A DNA stretch of 14,537 bases from Bacteroidota bacterium (GTDB lineage: Bacteria; Bacteroidota; Bacteroidia; J057): contig CAUJFT010000380.1 in the NCBI GenBank assembly GCA_963169475.1, positions 1 to 14,537 on the forward strand, in the 5' to 3' direction. The translations under genes and the position numbers were made by a program. This document shows, in pieces, positions 7,463-14,384 of this stretch. The number at the start of each line of letters is the position of its first letter. Position 1 is the stretch's first letter. The notes beneath the pieces are model-generated. The model was not told where the DNA came from, did not search any database, and was given only the letters and a program-made list of their open reading frames with translations.

Positions 7463-8767
7463 ATGAAAATGATAAATGTCATTGTACCCCTCATTACTTC
7501 CCGTTTGGCCTATACAGCAGCCGTGATTTTTCAGCATATTTTTAGGGTTTCCTATCGCTTTTGTACGGAAGATGAAATGCAAGAAGCGGAGATATCTGGC
7601 AATTTTTATATTGAATATACGCGTTCTCCCGTCTTTTTATCGAGAAATTTATTCATACCAGATACCGGATTTTTGACCTTTGGGCAGGCTACCGCCCCAA
7701 TAATAGATAAAAGCTGGGGAGAGCCGTCAGAGAAGGACTTAAAAGGTGTTTTCCCCTTTGATTTATTTTCAGTAGTTTTTTATTTTATCAGTGATTTTGA
7801 AAAATATAGGGCAAAAGATAGAGATAAATACGGGCGATACAAGCATTATTATAATGTATCAGAAGAAATATTCCCTAGTCATCGCCCATGGGTTTTTCTT
7901 TTTTGCGAAAAATTAATCCCTTATTTTCCGGACTATATCAAAGAAGAAATTCTAAAAAACAGAAAGTATCGTCCGGAGATTACTTGGGATATTGATAATC
8001 CTTGGAAATATAGGCACAAATCTTTTTTTAAAATTGCAGGAGGAATGTTGAGAGAGGTATTTATGGGTAAAAGAAGGCGTGTAATAGAAAGAATCCAAGC
8101 GCTCTTTTTGGGGAAAGATGTAAATGACACCTATTCTGAAGTATTTTCTATTTGTCCTCCTTCTGTTACGGTGTTCTTTTTTTTGGTTGGGGGAGATAGT
8201 CCGCAGGATTCAGCATTTTCTTTTAAAACACCCGCACTTCGGAAATTGATAAAAAAGGTAGCTGATTTAGGTTATAAAACGGGGATTCACCCCTCCTTTG
8301 AGACTTGGCAAGATGTGTCTAAAATGGCTTCCGAAATCCAAAATCTAACTGAAATCACCGGTATTCCTATTGTGGCTTCGCGCCAGCATTTTTTGAGATA
8401 CATTCTCCCCTTGACTTTTAGGAATCTGCTATCATTAGGGATTAAAGAAGAATATTCTTATTGTTTTTATGATACGATGGGCTTTCCTAATGGTATGATG
8501 ATAGATTATCCTTGGTATGACCTCGAAAAGGAAGAAATTACGGAACTATGGGTTTGTCCTTCTGTCATGATGGATAGAGCTTGGGTAAGCTATATGAAAG
8601 GAAGTGATTCTGAAAAAATGATAAAATTTGACAATATCCTTTCGGAAGTAAAGCACTTTGGAGGAGTTTGTAGGGTGATTTTTCATAATGAGGCTTTGAG
8701 TGAATCGGACGAGTGGGAGTATAAGCGGGATATTTTTAAACAAGTGATAAAAAAAATCCTCTCATAA
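7463..8767 (+). CDS. Polysaccharide deacetylase family protein (DUF7033-type N-terminus)
   Basis: The 434-residue product resembles Bacteroidota polysaccharide deacetylase-like proteins with an N-terminal DUF7033 region (about 1-165) and a NodB-like barrel (about 170-434). Seen in sequence are EITWDIDNPWKY (173-183, Asp176 and Asp178 in the position of motif 1), TGIHPSFET (273-281, motif 2 with one His), ASRQHFLRY (305-313), YDTMGFPNGMMIDYPWYD (336-353), and VIFHNEALSE (405-414). In the superfamily, Asp and His residues bind a divalent metal and remove acetyl groups from sugar polymers; here the motifs are divergent, so the substrate is unknown. No signal peptide is obvious, although the first 25 residues are fairly hydrophobic. 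It is divergent from mlaE and followed by a sigma-factor gene. Activity on a cell-surface glycan or peptidoglycan is plausible. Confidence 0.75.
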   Translation: MKMINVIVPLITSRLAYTAAVIFQHIFRVSYRFCTEDEMQEAEISGNFYIEYTRSPVFLSRNLFIPDTGFLTFGQATAPIIDKSWGEPSEKDLKGVFPFDLFSVVFYFISDFEKYRAKDRDKYGRYKHYYNVSEEIFPSHRPWVFLFCEKLIPYFPDYIKEEILKNRKYRPEITWDIDNPWKYRHKSFFKIAGGMLREVFMGKRRRVIERIQALFLGKDVNDTYSEVFSICPPSVTVFFFLVGGDSPQDSAFSFKTPALRKLIKKVADLGYKTGIHPSFETWQDVSKMASEIQNLTEITGIPIVASRQHFLRYILPLTFRNLLSLGIKEEYSYCFYDTMGFPNGMMIDYPWYDLEKEEITELWVCPSVMMDRAWVSYMKGSDSEKMIKFDNILSEVKHFGGVCRVIFHNEALSESDEWEYKRDIFKQVIKKILS

Positions 8768-8818
8768 ATAACGGAAATCAAGTATTTGTATTTTTTGATA
8801 CTCAATTGTCGGGTTTAG

Positions 8819-8849
8819 TTGGATTTGTCATTAAAAAACCGGTACTTTG
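8819..8849 (+). promoter_or_regulatory. Putative promoter of the ECF sigma operon
   Basis: A TTG at 8819-8821 and TACTTTG at 8843-8849 are separated by 21 nt. This resembles the Bacteroidota TTTG/TAnnTTTG pair, although the -7 element is one base shorter than consensus. Transcription would start near 8855, about 28 nt before the ATG at 8883. The site may instead be one read by the ECF factor itself; the sequence cannot tell. Confidence 0.35.
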
Positions 8850-8882
8850 TGGCTTCTCTTCGTTCCATACCTTGGGTTAGAA

Positions 8883-9446
8883 ATGACAGAAATAAAGATT
8901 AGCCGCCTTAGTGATGAGGAGATTGTAAGACTAGTTACACATAAAGGCAAAAATGAATGGTTTAGTGTGCTTTATGAGCGATATTCAGACAAAGTTTATC
9001 GCAAGTGTTTGTCGTTTGAAAAAGATAAAGATGCTGCATTAGACCTTGCCCATGATATACTCATTAAGGTGTTTTTACAATTATCGAAATTTCAAGAACG
9101 CTCCCGATTTTCAACTTGGTTGTATTCTGTTGCTTATAACTATTGTGTGGAATATACCCGAAAAAAAAACCGGCTTCCGCTTAGTATCTTTGATGATGGA
9201 AGGATAGATGTAGAAGATGACTACGAGGATTGGGAGATAGCCGAAAGCCAAGAAAAAGCCCTTAGCAGGGCGTTAGATAAAATAAACCCCGAAGATAAAG
9301 CACTGTTATTGCTCAAGTACCAAGACGATATTTCTATAAAAGAAATCATGGAGGTATATAAAATTTCGGAAAGTGCGGTGAAGATGCGACTTGCAAGGGC
9401 AAGACAAAGAGTCAAAGAATTAATTGAATCCCCCAATTTATACTAA
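8883..9446 (+). CDS. ECF-subfamily RNA polymerase sigma factor
   Basis: The product is 187 residues and directs RNA polymerase to specific promoters. The sigma-70 region 2 spans about 26-95 (FSVLYERYSDKVYRKC, then LAHDILIKVFLQ and FSTWLYSVAYNYC), followed by an acidic linker (103-123). Region 4 spans about 127-181 (LDKINPEDKALLLLKY, with the helix-turn-helix ISIKEIMEVYKISESAVKMR). There is no region 1.1 or 3, as expected for the ECF group. The frame is open upstream to a TTG at 8847, but that codon lies in the TACTTTG element, so the ATG at 8883 is preferred. The next gene starts 6 nt after the stop, so the two are almost certainly co-transcribed. No anti-sigma gene of a familiar type (zinc-binding or FecR-like) is adjacent. 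Confidence 0.92.
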   Translation: MTEIKISRLSDEEIVRLVTHKGKNEWFSVLYERYSDKVYRKCLSFEKDKDAALDLAHDILIKVFLQLSKFQERSRFSTWLYSVAYNYCVEYTRKKNRLPLSIFDDGRIDVEDDYEDWEIAESQEKALSRALDKINPEDKALLLLKYQDDISIKEIMEVYKISESAVKMRLARARQRVKELIESPNLY

Positions 9447-9452
9447 ATACGA

Positions 9453-9689
9453 ATGGAAATAAAAGCATTTAAGAAGATAGAAGGAGCCGAAACCGTACCT
9501 CAAACCAGAAGAAATGAGGTAATGACTACGGTTTATACGTTGCAATTCTGTTCAGAAATTATCTCTCTTTTTACGCTACGAATGGGTAATGCTTTTATTC
9601 AGCTTATTTCGGGAGATGGGGTAGAGGGCGAGACTTCATTGGCAAGCGAAGGGGATTCCGATGAGGATAATATAGAAATAATTGCCTAA
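9453..9689 (+). CDS. Small unknown protein in the anti-sigma position
   Basis: The 78-residue product is not one I recognise. The N-terminus is basic (KAFKKIEGAETVPQTRRNE). The middle (about 24-53) is hydrophobic and amphipathic (VYTLQFCSEIISLFTLRMG and on to IQLIS). The tail from about 54 is strongly acidic (EGDSDEDNIEIIA). The middle could pack as helices, or lie in the membrane as one weak segment, but it carries charged residues. It begins 6 nt after the sigma-factor stop and is followed after 60 nt by the channel gene, so it lies inside a probable three-gene operon. Its place directly after an ECF sigma is where anti-sigma factors usually sit, but no zinc-binding HxxxCxxC motif or clear transmembrane anchor is present. 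A role in controlling the sigma factor is inference. Confidence 0.7.
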   Translation: MEIKAFKKIEGAETVPQTRRNEVMTTVYTLQFCSEIISLFTLRMGNAFIQLISGDGVEGETSLASEGDSDEDNIEIIA

Positions 9690-9749
9690 TGTACAGATAT
9701 ACTATTAAACCATTAAAATAAAAAAATATTTTACCAAGATTACGGTTAC

Positions 9750-10574
9750 ATGAAAGACATAGGGAAGATTATCCTTGCTTCACTTCAAAATGTATTTGAA
9801 AGTTTTTTTGGAGTTATCCCAAATCTCATAGGGAGTATTGTTGTTTTTGTTGTTGGGTATTTGGTCGTGAAATTTATAATACTACTTCTTACCAAGTTTT
9901 TAAAAAGACCTACCATAGTTAAATCCATGGAGAAGCTCCAAGATGGGTTAGGTTTTTCTCCGATAAGTTTTAATGTAAGTGGTTTTATCATTAGAATTAC
10001 TAAATGTTTTCTCCTGCTTGTCGTTCTACTTACAGCCACAGATGTGTTGGGCTTGAATATTCTCACTCAATTATTAAGTCAGCTTGTACAGTATATTCCA
10101 AAGTTATTAAGTGCTATTTTAATGTTTGTACTGGGGATTTATTTTTCGGGTTTAGTTCGGGGGGTAGTCTCTACCGCAGCGAAGTCTATGGGAATTAAGG
10201 CTTGGCAAATGATGGGAAATGTTGTGTTTTATTTTCTTGCAATTGCAATTGTAGTAAGTGCTTTGGAGCAAGCGGGGGTGGATACAAGTCTGATTACTAC
10301 CAATGTGTCGATTATTATTGGTGGTGTTATGTTAGGTTTTGCCATTGCGTATGGGTATTCAGCTAGAAATATTCTTTCGGGAATCCTTGCTGCTTTTTAC
10401 TCACGCAATCATTTTAAGGTAGGACAAATCGTAGAAATAGAAAATACGAAAGGGGTAATTACCAAAATAGATAATGTTACGGTTACGATTGATACTGGCT
10501 ATAGCATTACGATGATTCCGGTAAGTAAGCTGATTAATGAAAAGGTGATTATTCACAAGCCCGAAACGAAATAG
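9750..10574 (+). CDS. MscS-type small-conductance mechanosensitive ion channel
   Basis: The 274-residue product has hydrophobic segments at about 22-50, 78-98, 114-137 and 157-172. The long Gly/Ala-rich pore-type helix covers about 183-217 (SIIIGGVMLGFAIAYGYSAR, then NILSGI), as in MscS TM3. A beta domain of about 218-268 follows (FKVGQIVEIENTKGVITKID through MIPVSKLINEKVI), matching the MscS cytoplasmic beta domain. The C-terminal alpha/beta vestibule of E. coli MscS is missing, so it belongs to the short-tail type with TM-helix repeats found in many bacteria. Such channels sit in the inner membrane and open under tension to release solutes. It starts 60 nt after the small gene and probably shares the sigma-factor transcript. 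It converges on ruvC, 60 nt stop to stop. Confidence 0.88.
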   Translation: MKDIGKIILASLQNVFESFFGVIPNLIGSIVVFVVGYLVVKFIILLLTKFLKRPTIVKSMEKLQDGLGFSPISFNVSGFIIRITKCFLLLVVLLTATDVLGLNILTQLLSQLVQYIPKLLSAILMFVLGIYFSGLVRGVVSTAAKSMGIKAWQMMGNVVFYFLAIAIVVSALEQAGVDTSLITTNVSIIIGGVMLGFAIAYGYSARNILSGILAAFYSRNHFKVGQIVEIENTKGVITKIDNVTVTIDTGYSITMIPVSKLINEKVIIHKPETK

Positions 10575-10634
10575 GGTTCTCTGATACATTTAGTTTTTAG
10601 AGCCTTTGTACAAAGATAAGAGGGGGTATTGTGA

Positions 10635-11216
10635 TTAGTCTTTTTTTATTCTATCCGGGTTTGCGGCAAGAAAAGCACCCCAGCCACCCTTTTTTGCGGA
10701 TTTTATCGGCTTGGTGCTACCTGAAATGAGGGGTAGTTGTTGGTAGGAATGACAGACTGCTACTGCTAAGGCATCGGAAGCGTCCATCATAGATTCTTCA
10801 TATTTAAAGGACAAGATATGTTCCAACATGCCAGAGACTTTTTCCTTAGAAGATCCTCCGTTTCCGGTAACTGCCATTTTTATCTTCTTAGGAGCATACT
10901 CAAATACGGGAATTTCTTTTGCCAAGGCGGCAGCAATTGCTACTCCCTGCGCCCGACCAAGTTTTAGCATTGCCTGAATATTTTTGCCATGAAACGGAGC
11001 CTCTATAGCAAATTCATCTGGACTATATGCCTCTACCAATCCGGAAATTCGGTCATATATTTTTTTGAGCTTTTGGGGGTGGCTCGCTTCGGTAAGTTTG
11101 CCTAACCGGATTACTCCATAAGCTACAAGTTTTAACTGTTTTCCCTCTACAGAAATTAGACCGTATCCGGTAATAGTAGTACCGGGGTCGATTCCCATAA
11201 TTATCTTTTTTTTCAT
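10635..11216 (-). CDS. ruvC: Crossover junction endodeoxyribonuclease RuvC
   Basis: RuvC resolves Holliday junctions as a dimer with the RuvAB branch-migration motor. The 193-residue product shows the RNase H-like fold and four acidic catalytic residues: Asp10 in IMGIDPGTTITGYG, Glu72 in FAIEAPF, and Asp145 and Asp148 in MMDASDALAVAVCH. The tail KKGGWGAFLAANPDRIKKD is typical of Bacteroidota RuvC as I remember it. Length and start (ATG at 11216) are normal. A good TTTG-N22-TACATTTG promoter lies just upstream, so it is likely transcribed on its own despite following the DUF1003 gene on the same strand by 65 nt. No ruvA or ruvB is in the window. Confidence 0.97.
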   Translation of the reverse strand: MKKKIIMGIDPGTTITGYGLISVEGKQLKLVAYGVIRLGKLTEASHPQKLKKIYDRISGLVEAYSPDEFAIEAPFHGKNIQAMLKLGRAQGVAIAAALAKEIPVFEYAPKKIKMAVTGNGGSSKEKVSGMLEHILSFKYEESMMDASDALAVAVCHSYQQLPLISGSTKPIKSAKKGGWGAFLAANPDRIKKD

Positions 11217-11236
11217 TCCTTACTAAAAATATGCAG

Positions 11237-11270
11237 CAAATGTACAATTTTTTCTAATAATAAAAGCAAA
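11237..11270 (-). promoter_or_regulatory. Putative ruvC promoter
   Basis: On the minus strand a TTTG (11270-11267) and TACATTTG (11244-11237) are separated by 22 nt. This is the best full match to the Bacteroidota -33/-7 consensus in the window, together with that of tnaA. The implied start near 11231 leaves a leader of about 14 nt before the ATG at 11216. Confidence 0.55.
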
Positions 11271-11281
11271 TAATCCAAAAA

Positions 11282-11995
11282 TTAAGATTTTTCTGTTTCT
11301 ATTTTTTTCAAGATATCTTTCATCATCTCTATTTGTACCTGCTGTATTTCTAATAGTTCTCGCTGCTGATTCATGATTAGGTGGTCTATTTTTTCATGTA
11401 GCATTCTTATTTCTAATTCCGACTTTAAGTTAATCATATAGTCCTTTCCTGCTCTTTCGCGGTCTTTCTCTTCTTGTCGGTTTTGGCTCATCATGATCAA
11501 AGGAGCTTGAACAGCAGCGATACAAGAAAGAATCAGGTTGAGAAGTATGAAGGGATAAGGGTCAAAGCCTGCGTTAGAAAGCCAGAGAATATTCACCAAT
11601 ATCCAAATCACAATAAAGGCAATGAAACTACAAATAAAATACCAGCTCCCCCCGAATCCGGCTACCTTGTCCGCAAGGTTCTGCGCAAATGAAAGAGAAG
11701 CACCGGAATCTTCTTCGGAAAGCTTACTGACAATATTCGCATCATTCTTTATGTTTTCAATAACGAAACGCTCTATCTCGCTAAGCTCCCCGATTTCTTC
11801 GGAAATAGAAGCCTCAATATACTTTTTCCTAAATTCGTTTAGTTCTTTGAGCGAGATAAATCCATTAGTATCAATTTTCGGTAGCTCTTTTTTTATAACA
11901 GAGAGAATACTCTCCCGTATAGACCGTAATGGCACCTGTTCTCCCAAAGGAATCTCAACGCCCGAAAATTCGCTTATAATTTTCTTGTTTTGCAT
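11282..11995 (-). CDS. DUF1003 family membrane protein
   Basis: The 237-residue product carries the DUF1003 (PF06210) signature. FGGSWYFI precedes a first membrane segment (about 118-139). Then come FDPYPFILLNLILSCIAAVQ and PLIMMSQNRQ, a second segment (about 147-169), and the basic-acidic QEEKDRERAGKDY. The N-terminal region (about 14-90) includes DTNGFISLKELNEFRKKYIE, also common in this family. The C-terminus (about 185-235) looks helical and coiled-coil (SELEIRMLHEKIDHLIMNQQ). It is an inner-membrane protein with both ends probably in the cytoplasm. The biochemical function of DUF1003 is not established. It starts 7 nt after the stop of the exonuclease gene, so the two form an operon. Confidence 0.9.
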   Translation of the reverse strand: MQNKKIISEFSGVEIPLGEQVPLRSIRESILSVIKKELPKIDTNGFISLKELNEFRKKYIEASISEEIGELSEIERFVIENIKNDANIVSKLSEEDSGASLSFAQNLADKVAGFGGSWYFICSFIAFIVIWILVNILWLSNAGFDPYPFILLNLILSCIAAVQAPLIMMSQNRQEEKDRERAGKDYMINLKSELEIRMLHEKIDHLIMNQQRELLEIQQVQIEMMKDILKKIETEKS

Positions 11996-12002
11996 AGGAC
12001 GA

Positions 12003-12629
12003 TTAGGGAGTATCTTTGAAGCTCAGAGATTTAATAAGGTCAAAATAGGCGATAAAACAATAGGCAGTGAGTTCCGCATCTTCTAAGGCATTGTGAGTAT
12101 CCGTTTCGCGCTCCAATCCAAAAAACGCAGCAATAGCGGTCAGGCTTAATTTTTTAGGAAAAGGTTTTTTGTTTTCCTGATAAATCCGGCTGAATACCAT
12201 AGAAATCGTAAACAAGTCTATTTGTTTGTAGGAAAAAGGCCATTCCCAATGCTCATCTTTGTAGGCAAAACGAAGGAAGTTTATATCGTTGATAATACTT
12301 TGTCCGCATAAAATTACATCTTTGAGATTTTGGGGGGAAATCGTGTCATTTTCTTTCATTAACTTTCGTCCCAATAGTCCCCGAATCCAATTTTCAAACA
12401 CAGGCAATACTTCGTATATCATAGGAGCATCTTCTAACTCTTGAAGGGTAAGTCCGTGTACTTCTTCGGAGGGAATAGAGAATGCCTCTTCGTTTTCAGG
12501 ATAAACATTGGAAAGATAAGTCCCCAGTTTTTTCCAATTGTCATCGTACAAAACCGCTCCAATCTGAATGATTTCGTTCCAACCCGGCTCCGGTCCGGAC
12601 ATTTCAAGGTCTAATACAAGGTATGGCAT
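12003..12629 (-). CDS. DEDDh-family 3'-5' exonuclease (DnaQ-like)
   Basis: The 208-residue product has the DnaQ-like exonuclease motifs. ExoI is VLDLEMSG (Asp7, Glu9), ExoII is GQSIINDINFLR (Asp115), and ExoIII is DTHNALEDAE (His179, Asp184), making a complete DEDDh active site for two-metal cleavage of nucleic acid 3' ends. The EEVHGLT segment (55-61), seen in many DnaQ/RNase T-like enzymes, is also present. It is a single-domain protein without polymerase or helicase parts. It could be a DNA-repair exonuclease or act on RNA; the sequence does not separate these. The DUF1003 gene follows after 7 nt. The upstream gap to tnaA is 126 nt, with only a weak TAGTATTG promoter-like octamer (12662-12655). 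Confidence 0.9.
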   Translation of the reverse strand: MPYLVLDLEMSGPEPGWNEIIQIGAVLYDDNWKKLGTYLSNVYPENEEAFSIPSEEVHGLTLQELEDAPMIYEVLPVFENWIRGLLGRKLMKENDTISPQNLKDVILCGQSIINDINFLRFAYKDEHWEWPFSYKQIDLFTISMVFSRIYQENKKPFPKKLSLTAIAAFFGLERETDTHNALEDAELTAYCFIAYFDLIKSLSFKDTP

Positions 12630-12755
12630 ATATAATTTAATTAGTAAGCTATTTCAATACTACTCCTTAATGGTATTTTTCCGAAGCGTTCGAGTGCTTA
12701 GTGTAAGTGTAGTAGCCTCATTTCCCTCTCTTGCTAAATAAACAACGGGGGTTTA

Positions 12756-14147
12756 CTACACTATAGGTTTTAACTTTGCAGTAAAATGCCTTAAAAATGG
12801 AGGCTCATACGTGATTTCGTAACCAGTACTTCTGTCTTTTAGTTCAAGAATGTCATCAAAAATGTCCAAGACAAAATCTATATGACTTTGGGTATAAACA
12901 CGGCGCGGGATTGCTAATCGAACTAGTTCGTTAGCGGCAGGAATTAACGCACCTTTTTCGTCATACTTACCAAACATGACACTCCCCACTTCTACACATC
13001 TAATCCCGCCTTTTATATATAAATCACATACTAATGCTTGACCCGGGTATTGATGTATCGGAATATTTTTATATAATTGTTTTGCATCAACATAGACCGC
13101 ATGCCCTCCGATTGGCCATACTACAGGGATTCCTTTTGCGCGAAGATGCTCTCCCAGATAAGCCGTGCTTCTAATTCGATAATGAAGATAATCATCATCA
13201 AATACTTCTTGTAAGCCAATTGCCAAGGCTTCCATATCTCTTCCGGATAATCCTCCGTAGGTGGTAAATCCTTCGGAAATAATGAGCATATTTTTGCACT
13301 TAATAGAAAGTGCTTCATCTCTTAACGTTAATAACCCACCCATATTCACAAGCCCATCTTTTTTGGAACTCATGACAAAAGCATCGGCATAGGATAAAAT
13401 TTCTTGTGCTATTTGTTTATAGGAATGATGCTCGTAACCACTTTCTCTATGACGAATAAAGTAACTGTTTTCTGCAATCCTACACGCATCCATAACCAAG
13501 AGAATCCCGTTTGCATCACAAATCTTGCGCGTCTCTTTGATATTTTCCATGCTTACTGGTTGCCCGCCCGATGAATTATTGGTTACTGTCATAATCACAG
13601 CGGCGATGTTTTCCTTTCCGTTTTGAGCAATTAACTCCTTTAGTTTATCAAGATGAATATTTCCCTTAAATCGTAAATCTGCCTGATTATCGCTCCCTTC
13701 TTCGCAGAGAATATCTATAGCAGTTGAGCCGGTATATTCGATATTGGCTCTTGTAGTATCAAAGTGAGTATTAGAGATGAAGACCTTGCCGGTACCTCCT
13801 AATATTGAATACAAAATACGTTCCGCCGCCCGCCCTTGATGCGTTGGCAATACATAAGGCATTCCAGTCAAATCCATGACTACTGCCTCCAAATGTTCCC
13901 AACTTCTAGAACCTGCATAGCTTTCGTCTCCCATCATTATTCCACTCCACTGCTGGTCGCTCATCGCCCCGGTCCCACTATCAGTAAGAAAATCAATGAA
14001 CACATCTTTTGACCTCAATAGAAAAGGGTTATATCCGGCTTCTTTGAGTGCCTCTTCTCGATACTCCTCCGTAGTAACCTTTAAAGGCTCTACCATTTTA
14101 ATTTTAAAAGGCTCTGTGAGGGTTCTTAGCTTATTTTTCTTTTCCAT
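12756..14147 (-). CDS. tnaA: Tryptophanase (tryptophan indole-lyase)
   Basis: The 463-residue PLP enzyme splits L-tryptophan into indole, pyruvate and ammonia. Landmarks are FIDFLTDSGTGAMSDQQWSG (from 50), GDESYAGSRS (73-82), PTHQGRAAE (101-109), and SSKKDGLVNMGG (260-271), where Lys263 should hold PLP. TYGGLSGRDMEALAIGL (296-312) and RHFTAKLKPIV at the end complete the match. Tyrosine phenol-lyase is the close alternative. Here Asp130 in HFDTTR matches Asp137 of E. coli tryptophanase, where tyrosine phenol-lyase has Thr. GIRCVEVGS (381-389) has Val where tyrosine phenol-lyase has its substrate-binding Arg. Both points favour tryptophanase. The start at ATG 14147 fits the family length. No tryptophan permease (tnaB) is adjacent on the downstream side. 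A promoter about 200 nt upstream implies a long leader. Confidence 0.93.
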   Translation of the reverse strand: MEKKNKLRTLTEPFKIKMVEPLKVTTEEYREEALKEAGYNPFLLRSKDVFIDFLTDSGTGAMSDQQWSGIMMGDESYAGSRSWEHLEAVVMDLTGMPYVLPTHQGRAAERILYSILGGTGKVFISNTHFDTTRANIEYTGSTAIDILCEEGSDNQADLRFKGNIHLDKLKELIAQNGKENIAAVIMTVTNNSSGGQPVSMENIKETRKICDANGILLVMDACRIAENSYFIRHRESGYEHHSYKQIAQEILSYADAFVMSSKKDGLVNMGGLLTLRDEALSIKCKNMLIISEGFTTYGGLSGRDMEALAIGLQEVFDDDYLHYRIRSTAYLGEHLRAKGIPVVWPIGGHAVYVDAKQLYKNIPIHQYPGQALVCDLYIKGGIRCVEVGSVMFGKYDEKGALIPAANELVRLAIPRRVYTQSHIDFVLDIFDDILELKDRSTGYEITYEPPFLRHFTAKLKPIV

Positions 14148-14162
14148 GGTTTTATATTTTTG

Positions 14163-14333
14163 TTATGCTATATTGAGAAATATTAATTCTTTTCTATATC
14201 CGGGCTGAATTTGTTTTTTTTTGTAACCCGATTTGGTGATGAGTATAATGGAATTGTTGGAATACTCAATATTTTTAGATGGGAAAACGCTTGTGTCGAC
14301 TTGATTTTTACAATAAAAAATACGCCAATACAC
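14163..14333 (-). other. Possible leader open frame before tnaA
   Basis: A GTG at 14333 opens a 56-codon frame that ends at a TAA 15 nt before the tnaA ATG. It begins VYWRIFYCKN, has one Trp codon at position 3, and continues through a Lys/Tyr-rich middle (SGYKKKQIQPGY). It starts about 15 nt after the predicted transcription start. It does not look like the E. coli TnaC peptide, in which the key Trp lies 12 residues before a C-terminal Pro. It may be chance in an AT-rich leader; no protein family is recognised. Confidence 0.2.
14240..14268 (-). promoter_or_regulatory. Small hairpin in the tnaA leader
   Basis: Positions 14240-14246 and 14262-14268 are reverse complements (TGAGTAT/ATACTCA, 7 bp) around a 15-nt loop. 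It lies about midway in the predicted 200-nt leader. With only three G-C pairs it is of modest stability and has no U-tract directly after it, so it is not a terminator. A regulatory role is only possible, not shown. Confidence 0.25.
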
Positions 14334-14353
14334 CGTAAGGAAATTGTAGGACG

Positions 14354-14384
14354 CAAATTTACACGCGCTATTTGAGATGGACAA
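14354..14384 (-). promoter_or_regulatory. Putative tnaA promoter
   Basis: On the minus strand TTG (14384-14382) and TAAATTTG (14361-14354) are 20 nt apart, a good match to the Bacteroidota -33/-7 pair. The implied start near 14348 lies about 200 nt before the tnaA ATG. Within 14148-14353 I find no second TAnnTTTG on this strand, so this is the best promoter candidate. Confidence 0.5.

Noticed and set aside
7933..8130. Minus-strand open frame inside the deacetylase gene
   Set aside because: It is a shadow of the plus-strand coding sequence with no start context or recognisable protein.
10604..10615. 12-bp palindrome CTTTGTACAAAG between mscS-type gene and ruvC
   Set aside because: It has no loop and no adjacent T-run, so it is not a convincing terminator. 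A protein-binding site is possible but unsupported.
11864..11899. EF-hand-like stretch KIDTNGFISLKE in the DUF1003 protein
   Set aside because: Loop position 1 is Lys instead of Asp, and similar sequence is ordinary for the N-terminal part of this family, so calcium binding is not supported.
12706..12762. Inverted repeat AGTGTAGTA/TACTACACT around the tnaA stop codon
   Set aside because: The 9-bp arms are 39 nt apart with no T-run after them, too weak to call a terminator.
14163..14333. Classical TnaC leader peptide before tnaA
   Set aside because: The single Trp is at codon 3 of 56 and there is no Trp followed 12 residues later by a terminal Pro, so it is not the known TnaC; the frame is kept only as a low-confidence leader feature.
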